A DNA stretch of 64,000 nucleotides from Thermodesulfatator autotrophicus (GTDB lineage: Bacteria > Desulfobacterota > Thermodesulfobacteria > Thermodesulfobacteriales > Thermodesulfatatoraceae). This document shows positions 43,504-52,009 of this stretch, one piece after another (position 1 is the stretch's first letter; the number at the start of each line of letters is the position of its first letter). The DNA lies in assembly GCF_001642325.1 (NCBI RefSeq), contig NZ_LSFI01000002.1:1-64000 (forward strand), given 5' to 3'. The notes beneath the pieces are model-generated. The model worked only from the letters and a program-made list of their open reading frames with translations, did no database searches and was not told the DNA's origin. Made by a program: the position numbers and the translations under genes.

Positions 43504-45590
43504 TAGACAAGCCTCACGGTTTCATGTATTTCAACCTGAATTTGCGGTGGAATTTCTGCTTGAGAAATAACCGCTGCCTGCGGGAGTGAACGTTCTATTA
43601 AGCGGCGTAGGTGACGCCTGGAAACTGGCCCGGTTAAAAATACCGGCGTATAACCAGCCATAACCAGCCTTTCGGCCGCCTGGGTGCAGGCAGCCACAAT
43701 ACGGCTTCCTACTTTAGGGTCAAGGGTGAGAAAAGTGCCCTGGTCTGTACGCTTAAGGGCGCGCTTTATGGCTTCTTCTATATCTTCGGCAATGGCGGCT
43801 ACGTGTAATTTCCCATCCTCAGCGAGGTAAGGCTTAACAATTAATCTGGCAAGTCTCTGTCTTACGTATTCTGTCAGTAGGTCCGGATCTTTTATGCTCT
43901 GGCCGTAATCTGCAATAGTTTCAACAATAGTTAGCAGGTCCCTTATGGAGACCCGTTCATGCACCAGGTTGTGAAGCACTTTCTGTACTACCCCAAGGCT
44001 AACGGCGTTTAGACACTCTTCCACGGCTTTGGGATAGCGTTTGGCCAGGGCGTCTAAGAGCTTCTGGACTTCCTGTCTGCCCAGCAATTCTTCGGCGTTA
44101 TTCTTGATGACCTCGGCCAGATGGGTAACGATAACCGTGGAAAGGTCCACCACAGTATAGCCTGCAAGTTCAGCCTCTTCCTTCTTTTCTTCTGGCACCC
44201 ATATAGCGGGAAGCCCAAAGGCCGGCTCCTGGGTGGGTATGCCCTCAAGTTGTTTTTTGACTTCTCCAGGGTCCATGGCCAGCACGTGCCCGGGCATAAG
44301 CTCAGCCCTGGCCACCTCCACCCCCTTTATAAGAATTACGTATTCGCCAGGCTTTAGTTGCAAGTTGTCACGTACGTGCAGAGGAGGCACAATAAGCCCC
44401 ATTTCCAGGGCAAACTGGCGTCTCATAGTGCGGATACGTTCAAGGAGATCTCCACCCTGTGTCTCGTCCACCAGGGGGATCAAGGCGTAACCTACTTCAA
44501 GCTCTAGCACATCTACCACCAACAACTCTTCTACTATTTCGGGAGCTTCTGTTTTTTCTTCCGGTGTGGCAGATTCTTCTCGTTCTTCTTCACCTGGCCA
44601 TTCTTTCTGAGTGCGGTAGGCCACATAAGCCAGGGCTAGCATCAACACTGAAAGTACGACAAAAGGCATGGTGGGAAGACCGGGAAGCATACCAAAGATA
44701 AAAATAATAACTGAGGCAATAGCCATGGCTTCAGGCCTGGTGGCAAACTGTCTGGCAAAGTCTTTCCCCATACTGGCCTCAGCTGCCGCCCGGCTGATAA
44801 TGATACCAGCAGAGGTAGAAACGATCAGGGCAGGAATCTGTGAGACCAGGCCATCTCCAATAGTAAGCAGGGTGTAGCTCTGGGCCGCTTCTCCTAAAGA
44901 AAGCCCCTTCTGGGCCACACCAATTATCAAGCCTCCCAGAACGTTAATGGTCATAATAATGAGGCCGGCTATGGCTTCACCACGCACAAACTTGCTGGCA
45001 CCATCCATAGCCCCGTAAAACTCGGCTTCTTTAGCTATCTCTTCACGGCGTCTTTTGGCCTCGGTTTCGTCTATCAAGCCGGCGTTTAAGTCAGCGTCAA
45101 TGGCCATTTGTTTGCCAGGCATGGCATCAAGGGTGAAACGGGCAGCCACTTCAGCAATACGTCCGGCTCCTTTGGTTATGACCACGAAATTGATTATCAC
45201 TAAAATGGCAAAGACAATGGCTCCAACTACGTAATTCCCTCCCACCACGAACTGGCCAAAGCTTTTAATTACGTTTCCAGCAGCTGTTGGCCCTTCGTGC
45301 CCGTGAAGGAGAATAAGTCTTGTACTGGCCACATTTAGCGACAGCCTAAAGAGGGTAGTTACCAGCAAAAGGGCTGGAAAAGCCGAAAAATCAAGTGGCT
45401 TTTTTATGTACATGGACATGAGCAAAATAAGTAAAGCCAGGCTAAAGCTAAGGGATAGCAAAAAGTCTAAGAGATAACGCGGCAGGGGGAAGACCATTAT
45501 TGTAAGTATGCCCACCACCCCAGCGGCTACCGCCAGGTTAGAGGAGTCTAAAGAAAATTGTCTGTTTAAAGGAAGCGCTTTTTCAGCCAT
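43503..45590 (-). CDS. flhA: Flagellar export gate protein FlhA
   Basis: The 695-residue inner-membrane gate of the flagellar type III apparatus has about eight N-terminal membrane helices and the FHIPEP region TKGAGRIAEVAARFTLDAMPGKQMAIDADLNAG. A large cytoplasmic domain (about 340-695) docks chaperones and export substrates. Its start overlaps the flhB stop by one base. Length and order are normal. Confidence 0.97.
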   Translation of the reverse strand: MAEKALPLNRQFSLDSSNLAVAAGVVGILTIMVFPLPRYLLDFLLSLSFSLALLILLMSMYIKKPLDFSAFPALLLVTTLFRLSLNVASTRLILLHGHEGPTAAGNVIKSFGQFVVGGNYVVGAIVFAILVIINFVVITKGAGRIAEVAARFTLDAMPGKQMAIDADLNAGLIDETEAKRRREEIAKEAEFYGAMDGASKFVRGEAIAGLIIMTINVLGGLIIGVAQKGLSLGEAAQSYTLLTIGDGLVSQIPALIVSTSAGIIISRAAAEASMGKDFARQFATRPEAMAIASVIIFIFGMLPGLPTMPFVVLSVLMLALAYVAYRTQKEWPGEEEREESATPEEKTEAPEIVEELLVVDVLELEVGYALIPLVDETQGGDLLERIRTMRRQFALEMGLIVPPLHVRDNLQLKPGEYVILIKGVEVARAELMPGHVLAMDPGEVKKQLEGIPTQEPAFGLPAIWVPEEKKEEAELAGYTVVDLSTVIVTHLAEVIKNNAEELLGRQEVQKLLDALAKRYPKAVEECLNAVSLGVVQKVLHNLVHERVSIRDLLTIVETIADYGQSIKDPDLLTEYVRQRLARLIVKPYLAEDGKLHVAAIAEDIEEAIKRALKRTDQGTFLTLDPKVGSRIVAACTQAAERLVMAGYTPVFLTGPVSRRHLRRLIERSLPQAAVISQAEIPPQIQVEIHETVRLV

Positions 45591-46654
45591 TAGTTAACCT
45601 TCCTCCTCAAGCGATATACGTAGGCCAACACTTCCGCCACCGCCTGATAAAGCTCAGCCGGAATGTATTCCCCGATTTCAACTTCCCTATAAAGGGCCTG
45701 AGCCAGGGGAGGGTTCTCCACAATGGGAACCCCTGCCTCTTTGGCCACTTCTTTTATACGCTGAGCTACCAGGCCTTCTCCTTTAGCCAGCACCTGTGGG
45801 GCTGGCATTTTCCCTGCCTCATATTTAAGAGCTACCGCGTAGTGAATGGGGTTGGTGATTACCACGTCGGCCTTGGGCACCTCGGCCATCATACGACGCT
45901 GGGCCATGGTGCGTTGAATCTGGCGAATTTTGCTCTTAACCCACGGGTCACCTTCGGTTTGCTTGAGTTCTTCTTTTAGTTCCTGTTTGGTCATGCGGAG
46001 CTGGCGATGGGTTTCCCAGCGCTGAAAAAGAAAATCAAGTATGGCGAGCACGGCTAAAGCCATAAGGGTCTTTAAAACCAGGTTACGCGAAAGGAGGTAG
46101 ATGTTTTTGCCAATTTCAGCCGGGGCTTGATCCGCCAAATAAAGAACCAGGTCTTTTTCAGACATTAAAACCAGATAAGCCACCAGGCTTATAATGGTGA
46201 GCTTGGCAAGAGACTTTAAAAACTCAAAAAGAGCCGGAAGAGAAAAAAGACGCTTAAAACCTTTTATAGGGTCAATCCTTTCGCCTTTGGGCTTCAGGAC
46301 TTCCCAGGCGGATACACTTCCCACCTGAAGATAAGCTGAAAGGAAAGAAACCATAAGAAGGACAATCAAAAGGGGCATAAGCACTTTGCCCCCAAGCTTT
46401 ACTGAGAGCATAAGAACTTCGTAAACCCTGTTGCTATCAATAAGGGGCTTTGAAAAGCTTAAAAACTCACGATAAACAACCAGCATCTGGCCAACCATGT
46501 AAGAACCAGCCATTACAAAGACGAGCACACTGCCAGAAAGCACGGCCACCGCGGATATTTCACGGCTTTTGGCCACCTGCCCCCGGCGTCTGGCTTCTTC
46601 AAGCCGCCTCGGCGTAGGCTCTTCTGTTTTTTCCTGAAGGCTCTCGTCCGGCAT
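45590..46654 (-). CDS. flhB: Flagellar export switch protein FlhB
   Basis: This membrane export component autocleaves to switch substrate specificity from hook to filament. The 354-residue protein has four membrane helices and a cytoplasmic C-domain. The cleavage motif reads NPIH (268-271) instead of the usual NPTH; Asn and Pro at the cleavage bond and His are kept. The N-terminal QEKTEEPTPRRLEEARRRGQVAKS is classical. It is followed by flhA and preceded by fliR. Confidence 0.96.
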   Translation of the reverse strand: MPDESLQEKTEEPTPRRLEEARRRGQVAKSREISAVAVLSGSVLVFVMAGSYMVGQMLVVYREFLSFSKPLIDSNRVYEVLMLSVKLGGKVLMPLLIVLLMVSFLSAYLQVGSVSAWEVLKPKGERIDPIKGFKRLFSLPALFEFLKSLAKLTIISLVAYLVLMSEKDLVLYLADQAPAEIGKNIYLLSRNLVLKTLMALAVLAILDFLFQRWETHRQLRMTKQELKEELKQTEGDPWVKSKIRQIQRTMAQRRMMAEVPKADVVITNPIHYAVALKYEAGKMPAPQVLAKGEGLVAQRIKEVAKEAGVPIVENPPLAQALYREVEIGEYIPAELYQAVAEVLAYVYRLRRKVN

Positions 46655-46656
46655 AA

Positions 46657-47445
46657 CTATTTCCCAAACGCCTTAATAATCTGGGGTACAAAACCCACAG
46701 CCTCGCGCCAGGAAGGCGCAAGCACCATGCTGAAAATCTGAAGGGTAAGCCCGAAAAAGAATAACCCCACGGCAATGGTTAAAGGGAAACTCACAATCAA
46801 AATGTTTATCTGGGGTACAAAGCGGGCCACTATTCCCATGGCTATCTGGATAAGAAACAGGATAGCCATGGCTGGAGCCATTATCTTTATGCCCAGCACG
46901 AAAATCTCTTTTCCCTTGAGTACGAGGACTTTAAAGACTTCAACCGGCGTCTTGAGAGTGGCCGGTGGAAGGAGCTTTAGGCTCTCGCCCAGAGCTAGCA
47001 GGAAATAATGATGCAGATCCAGGACCAAAAAGAGCAAAAGGGCAATCAAATAGGCAAACTGAGAAAGCACAGGGGCCTGGAGCCCGGTGGCCGGGTCAAG
47101 CACATTTGCCACACCAAACCCCATCTGAAAGCCCAGTAACTGCCCTCCAAATTGCACTCCGGTAAAAATAAGTCTTACCAGAAATACCAGAGAGACTCCC
47201 AGAGCTGCTTCGTTCAGGGCCAAAAGGCAAAACTCCCAGGGAGAAGCAGGCATAATAACCCTTCCCACCCAAATTGGCGTAAAAACAAGGGAAAGGACCA
47301 GCACAAGGGCGGCCTTTACCTGCAAAGGGATAAGCCTGCTTCCCAATATCGGTAAAAAGGCCACAAAAAAGCCCACCCTTACCAGAATAAGGGCAAAGGC
47401 CACGGCATATTTGGCTAGCTCGGTGTAAAAGTCAAAAAAATTCAT
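46657..47445 (-). CDS. fliR: Flagellar export protein FliR
   Basis: The 262-residue polytopic component of the FliPQR export channel has six hydrophobic helices. Family features include LRVGFFVAFLPILGSRLIP near the N-terminus and GFQMGFGVANVLDP in the middle. It overlaps fliQ by 4 bp and is followed 2 bp later by flhB. Confidence 0.95.
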   Translation of the reverse strand: MNFFDFYTELAKYAVAFALILVRVGFFVAFLPILGSRLIPLQVKAALVLVLSLVFTPIWVGRVIMPASPWEFCLLALNEAALGVSLVFLVRLIFTGVQFGGQLLGFQMGFGVANVLDPATGLQAPVLSQFAYLIALLLFLVLDLHHYFLLALGESLKLLPPATLKTPVEVFKVLVLKGKEIFVLGIKIMAPAMAILFLIQIAMGIVARFVPQINILIVSFPLTIAVGLFFFGLTLQIFSMVLAPSWREAVGFVPQIIKAFGK

Positions 47446-47711
47446 TTAATGTACCCCGGAATCCCAAGAATTATTTGTTCGGTAAAAGTAAGCATCTTTC
47501 GCATAATCCAGGGAAAGGCCACCATTAAAGCCACCAGTACCGCCACAATCTTGGGCACAAAAGTCAGAGTCATCTCCTGAATCTGGGTCACGGCCTGAAA
47601 TAAACTGATAAGAAGGCCTACAACCAGGCCAGCCAGAAGCATGGGCATAGAGACAAGAAGGGTCAGCTCAATAGCTTGTCTGGCAAGCCCTACCACAGTT
47701 GTCTCTGTCAT
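47442..47711 (-). CDS. fliQ: Flagellar export protein FliQ
   Basis: The 89-residue two-helix hairpin protein of the export channel has SMPMLLAGLVVGLLISLFQA and TLTFVPKIVAVLVAL, which match the family. AGGAAGAG precedes the ATG. It lies between fliP and fliR in the canonical order. Confidence 0.95.
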   Translation of the reverse strand: MTETTVVGLARQAIELTLLVSMPMLLAGLVVGLLISLFQAVTQIQEMTLTFVPKIVAVLVALMVAFPWIMRKMLTFTEQIILGIPGYIK

Positions 47712-47720
47712 CTCTTCCTC

Positions 47721-48464
47721 CTACCCAAAGCTTTTCACCAGAGAGCCCACCAATAAATGCCAGCCGTCAACCAGCACAAAAAGAAGCACTTTAATGGGCA
47801 AGGAAATCATCACCGGTGGAAGCATCATCATACCCATGGAAAGAAGAACACTTGCCACCACCATATCAATAATCAAAAAGGGTATGTAAAGAAGAAAGCC
47901 AATTTCAAAGGCCGTGCGCAATTCGCTAATCATAAAAGCCGGAATAAGGGTAAGGGTGCTTACGTCTTCTTTGTTTTCAGGTTTTGGAGCACCAGAAAGC
48001 CTTATCATCAAAGCGAGGTCTTTTTCACGAGTATTTTTGAACATGAACTCCCGAAAGGGCTTTACCACGTCTTTAAAAAATTCTTCATCTCCGATTTCTC
48101 CGGCAAGGTATGGGGAAACCGCCTGATTATAAGCCTGGCTAAAAACCGGGCTCATAATGAAAAACGTAAGGAAAAGGGCCAGCGCAATGAGCACCTGATT
48201 AGGGGGAGTTTGTTGAGTTCCCAAAGCGTGGCGTAAAAGGGAAAAGACTATCACGAGCCGGGTAAAAGAAGTAACCATAAGAAGGAGAGCCGGAGCCACC
48301 GAAAGAACCGTAAGTAAAAGAAGGACCTGAAGCACGGTAGCCATCTGCTCAGGCCCTTTGGCCTGTTCCAGGCCAAAGCGCACCGTAGGTAAAGTAATGG
48401 CTGAAGCTATTTGGGGAGTCAGCAATAAAGCCAAAGTTATCAAGCTAAGAGTTACTCTTTTCAT
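47721..48464 (-). CDS. fliP: Flagellar export protein FliP
   Basis: The 247-residue core of the export channel has a cleavable signal-like N-terminus (MKRVTLSLITLALLLTPQ), then TSFTRLVIVFSLLRHALGTQ, QTPPNQVLIALALFLTFF and a C-terminal MGMMMLPPVMISLPIK. ATG at 48464 restores the normal FliP N-terminus; a longer frame from 48539 reads across fliO and is rejected. It overlaps fliO by 20 bp. Confidence 0.95.
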   Translation of the reverse strand: MKRVTLSLITLALLLTPQIASAITLPTVRFGLEQAKGPEQMATVLQVLLLLTVLSVAPALLLMVTSFTRLVIVFSLLRHALGTQQTPPNQVLIALALFLTFFIMSPVFSQAYNQAVSPYLAGEIGDEEFFKDVVKPFREFMFKNTREKDLALMIRLSGAPKPENKEDVSTLTLIPAFMISELRTAFEIGFLLYIPFLIIDMVVASVLLSMGMMMLPPVMISLPIKVLLFVLVDGWHLLVGSLVKSFG

Positions 48465-48714
48465 CTTTTTTCCAGCGCCGAATAAGTTTTGGCCCGTTTT
48501 CACCCAGGCCAATAAGCATCTTTTCGCCAAACACTTCAATGAGGGCTAATTGAGCTTTATGGTTTAGTGGTCGGTAAGCCAGAAGTTTTATCTCGCCTGT
48601 CATCTCTCCTTTAGTGAATTTGAGCCTTTTAAGCCCCCAGAGCCCTGCCACTAACAGGGCACATAGGACAAAAGTTGCGCCCAAAACCTGTAGATAAAGA
48701 GCTAATTCGTTCAT
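48445..48714 (-). CDS. fliO: Flagellar biosynthesis protein FliO
   Basis: This 89-residue membrane protein assists FliP complex assembly. It has one N-terminal helix (about 8-28), then the cytoplasmic beta-rich segment with LLAYRPLNHKAQLALIEVFG, the FliO pattern of a small sticky domain. It overlaps fliN by 4 bp and fliP by 20 bp. Confidence 0.88.
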   Translation of the reverse strand: MNELALYLQVLGATFVLCALLVAGLWGLKRLKFTKGEMTGEIKLLAYRPLNHKAQLALIEVFGEKMLIGLGENGPKLIRRWKKDEKSNS

Positions 48715-49271
48715 GAGCCGAGCTGCCTTACCCTTTCTTGTGGAGAAATTATTTCTGTAAGCCTTACGGCAAAGCGGTCGTTTACCACCACCACCTCGCC
48801 CCGGGCCATAAGGCGTTTATTCACATAAATTTCTGCTGGTTCTCCGGCAAGTTTGTTTAACTCTATGATTGAGCCCTGAGAAAGCTTCAGTAGATCATTG
48901 ATAATCATTTTGGTGCGGCCAATTTCTACGGAAATCTCAAGGGGAATGTCCAGAATAAAATCAAGATTGGGATGGCCTTCGGTTCCGTTGCCGCCAGGCT
49001 TAAACTCTTCAAAATCAGGCTGAGAAGCGCTTACTTCTTCCTTGGCAGGCTTTTCTTCTGCCTTAGGCGAAGAGGTTTCTGCTTCTTTGGCCTCCTGCAA
49101 GGCCTCTTCCCACTGGGCCAGAAGGTCTGCTTCGGCATCACCAATATCTGGCTGGGCTGCTTCCTGAGTATCTTTTTCTTCTGTCTGGCCTTCAGTTTGT
49201 GTAGTCTCTTCTTTGGGTTCTTCCTGGTTCAAAAGGGCATCAATATCATCCTGGCGTAGTTCGTCAGACAT
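48711..49271 (-). CDS. fliN: Flagellar motor switch protein FliN
   Basis: This is a C-ring component. The C-terminal SpoA domain (about 105-186) has LDFILDIPLEISVEIGRTKM and GEVVVVNDRFAVRLTEI. The N-terminus carries DDIDALLNQ, resembling the CheY-P-binding peptide of FliM/FliY, followed by an acidic Glu/Ala/Gln linker, making it longer than E. coli FliN. GGAG lies before the ATG. Downstream of fliM by 4 bp. Confidence 0.95.
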   Translation of the reverse strand: MSDELRQDDIDALLNQEEPKEETTQTEGQTEEKDTQEAAQPDIGDAEADLLAQWEEALQEAKEAETSSPKAEEKPAKEEVSASQPDFEEFKPGGNGTEGHPNLDFILDIPLEISVEIGRTKMIINDLLKLSQGSIIELNKLAGEPAEIYVNKRLMARGEVVVVNDRFAVRLTEIISPQERVRQLGS

Positions 49272-49275
49272 GGTT

Positions 49276-50253
49276 TTACTCCTCTTTTAAAAATTCAATT
49301 ACACGAACCGCTTTGCGGCCCCTATAAATACCAAGCTCTCCAAGCATTTTATGGATTCCTTCCACATAGACCGGCAAAGGCTGGTCAATCTTCGCATCAA
49401 GTTCAATTATGTCACCTTCGTTTAGCTCAAGGACATCTTTGCCAGAAACCTCAGCGCTACCCATGGGCACTAAAATCTCTACCACTACGGAACGAATGAT
49501 TTCCTCAAGCTGTTCACGCCAATAAGGGTCTGCATCTTCTTCGCTCTGAAAAGGGGAATAAAGTTTGGCTTTAACCGGTTGTAGGGTGCCCAGACCGTAG
49601 CAGAGAAGCAGTTCACCTTTTAAGTCCTCAAGCTCAAGATTGAAGGTACAGACCACTACGGTTTCATCAGGCTGAAGGACTCTGGCAAACTGAGGGTTAA
49701 TTTCACTACGAACATATTGAGGTTTTACGGGATGGATCCCTCGCCAGGCCTTTTCAAGCTCTTGCAGTGCGGCTTCAACTACTCGTTTAATCAGGCGTTG
49801 TTCAATAATGGTAAATTCACGGCCTTCAACCTTGAGCATACGACGGCTACTTCCCCCTAGAAAACGCTCCACAAAAGTAAAAACCAGACGACTTTCAAAA
49901 TTAAGCAGGCAAAGCCCACGTAAAGGCTCAAGTTTAAAAAGGTGAAGAGAAGCTGGAACTGGTATGCGATTTAAAAAGTCCTTAAAGCGCTCAAGCTTTA
50001 TGGGAAGCGCAACGATATCCACCACCTCGCGCAAGAGAGAAGAAAGCGTACCTCTGAAACCCCTGGCAAAATAGTCATTCACCACCTCAAGGCCTGGCAT
50101 CTTAAGCCGGGCTGAGACGGTATAGTTCCTGAAATCAAAGGGGCGAATGTCTTTGTCTTCGTATTCCGGTTGTTCGGGGGTAGTATCAACCGCCCCTTCG
50201 TCTATACCGCTTAATAGGGCATCAATTTCTTCTTGCGAAAGAATATCACTCAT
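49276..50253 (-). CDS. fliM: Flagellar motor switch protein FliM
   Basis: This switch protein binds CheY-P. The 325-residue protein has the N-terminal SQEEIDALLSG peptide, the CheC-like middle domain with FVERFLGGSS and RRVVEAAL-like helices, and a C-terminal SpoA domain (about 250-320). It lies between fliL (2-bp spacing) and fliN in the operon begun by the sigma-54 site. Confidence 0.96.
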   Translation of the reverse strand: MSDILSQEEIDALLSGIDEGAVDTTPEQPEYEDKDIRPFDFRNYTVSARLKMPGLEVVNDYFARGFRGTLSSLLREVVDIVALPIKLERFKDFLNRIPVPASLHLFKLEPLRGLCLLNFESRLVFTFVERFLGGSSRRMLKVEGREFTIIEQRLIKRVVEAALQELEKAWRGIHPVKPQYVRSEINPQFARVLQPDETVVVCTFNLELEDLKGELLLCYGLGTLQPVKAKLYSPFQSEEDADPYWREQLEEIIRSVVVEILVPMGSAEVSGKDVLELNEGDIIELDAKIDQPLPVYVEGIHKMLGELGIYRGRKAVRVIEFLKEE

Positions 50254-50255
50254 GG

Positions 50256-50738
50256 CTATTGCACCACAAACTGGGTAAAATATATGTTCCTTACGCTATT
50301 AGGCCCTAAAAGTTCGTTTAGCTTTCGTATTAACTCCAGGCGCAATTCAAGCTTGCCTTCAGGTGATAAGACCTCTTCTACGGTTTTGCTTGAAAGCACC
50401 ATAATGATGGCGTCATTTATCTGAGGCAAACGCTCATTGGCCAGCTGGTAGGCCTTGTCATCCCTAAATTCAATGGTAATTTTGGCCCGCAAATAGCGCT
50501 GGCCAGTGGGGTCTGCCAGGTTTACCACAAAGGGGTCAGGCTGAAGAAATGGCCCTACTTCGGGTTCAGGTGGCTGCTCCTGCTCTGCCTCTTCTGGTGG
50601 GGGGCTGCTTTTGGCAAAAAGGAAAAAGTAAGCCCCACCAGCGCCACCAAGCAATAAAACTACCCCTACGATGATTATTAACAGGAACTTTTTACCGCCT
50701 TTCTTTTCTTCCTGCTGCTCTTTTTCTTTTTCGGCCAT
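50256..50738 (-). CDS. fliL: Flagellar basal-body protein FliL
   Basis: This is the first gene of the large flagellar operon. The 160-residue stator-associated protein has a charged N-terminus, one membrane helix (about 18-42), a Pro/Glu-rich linker and the periplasmic FliL domain with FVVNLADPTGQRYLRAKITI and a C-terminal VRNIYFTQFVVQ. GAAGGAGG precedes the ATG; the sigma-54 promoter is 28-43 bp upstream of the start. Confidence 0.95.
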   Translation of the reverse strand: MAEKEKEQQEEKKGGKKFLLIIIVGVVLLLGGAGGAYFFLFAKSSPPPEEAEQEQPPEPEVGPFLQPDPFVVNLADPTGQRYLRAKITIEFRDDKAYQLANERLPQINDAIIMVLSSKTVEEVLSPEGKLELRLELIRKLNELLGPNSVRNIYFTQFVVQ

Positions 50739-50765
50739 GGCTACCTCCTTCGACGAAAAGAGATT

Positions 50766-50781
50766 TGCAAAGTGAGTGCCA
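50766..50781 (-). promoter_or_regulatory. Sigma-54 (RpoN) -24/-12 promoter of the flagellar operon
   Basis: TGGCAC-TCACT-TTGCA reads on the minus strand, with invariant GG (50780-50779) and GC (50768-50767) separated by exactly 10 nt. Predicted transcription starts near 50755, about 17 nt before the fliL ATG. An enhancer-binding activator would be required; none is seen in the window. Confidence 0.85.
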
Positions 50782-50847
50782 AAAAGGAAAACGGCTAAAA
50801 TGGCGTTTTTTGGGAAGAAAAGATAATAAAGGGACTTATACTTTCTT

Positions 50848-51414
50848 TTAAAACGTCAAACTATTGACATTAACCCCTTCAAGGGCAAGGAGCTTTTTCT
50901 TCACTTTGAAGCCAGAGCTAAAGCCTCCAGGGCCATTTTTAGCGACGATTCTATGACAGGGATAAAAAATAGGGATAGGGTTTTTAGCCAGGGCCTGGCC
51001 TACCGCACGCAAGGCCCTTGGAGAGCCTATTTTTTGAGCAAGCCAGGCATAGGTCTTGACCTCGCCCCAAGGGATTTCAAGTAAAGCCTGCCAGACTTTC
51101 TTTTCAAAAGGACTTCCCAGAAGAAAAGAGGGATAAACTGGAGTCTTCTTATGCCCTGAAAAGTAGGTCAAAAGTTCCTTTACTACGGATTCCTTAAAGG
51201 CTTGTGGAGCCAGAACAAAAGATAAGGAATAGCCTTTTTGTTTTAGGCGTTTGAGAAAAAGAGGAGCGGGAGCGTCTCCAAAAGTAAGGTGCCAGAGACA
51301 GCCCTGCTCATCCCAGAGAGCGGTAAAAAGAAAACCTTTCGCTTCAAAGGTGGCCTTAAATTTAGGACTCATCGTCAAAGGTGAGGCCAAAGGTATTAGC
51401 CAAAGATTTGACAT
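50848..51414 (-). CDS. ogt: Methylated-DNA-protein cysteine methyltransferase
   Basis: This suicide repair protein removes O6-alkylguanine lesions. The 188-residue protein has the C-terminal alkyltransferase domain with helix-turn-helix and arginine finger (SPRALRAVGQALAKNP), active-site FYPCHRIV and GGFSSGFKVKK. ATG at 51414 is supported by GGGGGGAG upstream and overlaps the preceding gene by 53 bp. An ATG at 51372 would shorten it, but lacks a ribosome-binding site. Confidence 0.93.
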   Translation of the reverse strand: MSNLWLIPLASPLTMSPKFKATFEAKGFLFTALWDEQGCLWHLTFGDAPAPLFLKRLKQKGYSLSFVLAPQAFKESVVKELLTYFSGHKKTPVYPSFLLGSPFEKKVWQALLEIPWGEVKTYAWLAQKIGSPRALRAVGQALAKNPIPIFYPCHRIVAKNGPGGFSSGFKVKKKLLALEGVNVNSLTF

Positions 51415-52009
51415 GATGACGCTCCCCCCTTTTTAGCCATAAAGGCACAGGGGCCAGAACCAGTTGTTCAAAAATTTGGCGCTTTTCTTTTTCAGAAAGC
51501 TCACGGGAAAGGACTTCCTCACGCCAGCGAGCCATTAAATCAAGGTATTCGGCATACTCCGGGCCAAAAGTCTCTTCAAGCTGTTCTCGCAGGCGTCGCG
51601 CAAGGGCCGGGCTAGCACCAGAGGTAGAAATAGCAATCTGAAGCCTTCCCCTTTTTACAATAGAAGGCACAATAAAGGAACAAAGGACAGGTTTATCCAC
51701 CACGTTACAGAAAATGTTCTTTTCTTCGGCCTCGGCAAAAACTTGTTTTTGCACGTTAGGGTCATCAGTGGCAGCGTAAACCAAAAAAGCCCCTTCTAAA
51801 TCTCCTTTTTGATAAGGACGTTTTATCCACTCTACTTCGCCCTGTTCATCAAGTTTTTTTATTTCTTCTGTAACTTCAGGAGAAATAACCTTGACTTTGG
51901 CGCCAGCTTCAAGAAGAGTTTTAATCTTGCGGGCGGCTACTTTTCCCCCGCCGATAACAACACACAGCTTTTGCTCAATTTTAAGAAAGATGGGATAATA
52001 CTTAGCCAT
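51362..52009 (-). CDS. Precorrin-2 dehydrogenase / sirohydrochlorin ferrochelatase (CysG-N/Met8-like)
   Basis: This NAD-dependent enzyme converts precorrin-2 to sirohydrochlorin and may insert iron to give siroheme. The 215-residue Met8-like protein has [49 protein letters not shown] and [21 protein letters not shown] lies 9 nt before the ATG (52009). The start shares a CATG with the divergent DeoC-RNase H gene. It may feed siroheme to sulfite reductase or heme synthesis. Confidence 0.92.
   Translation of the reverse strand: MAKYYPIFLKIEQKLCVVIGGGKVAARKIKTLLEAGAKVKVISPEVTEEIKKLDEQGEVEWIKRPYQKGDLEGAFLVYAATDDPNVQKQVFAEAEEKNIFCNVVDKPVLCSFIVPSIVKRGRLQIAISTSGASPALARRLREQLEETFGPEYAEYLDLMARWREEVLSRELSEKEKRQIFEQLVLAPVPLWLKRGERHHVKSLANTFGLTFDDES

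Noticed and set aside
47757-48236. 159-codon plus-strand open frame opposite fliP
   Set aside because: Low-complexity Lys/His-rich shadow of fliP on the opposite strand, with no ribosome-binding site.
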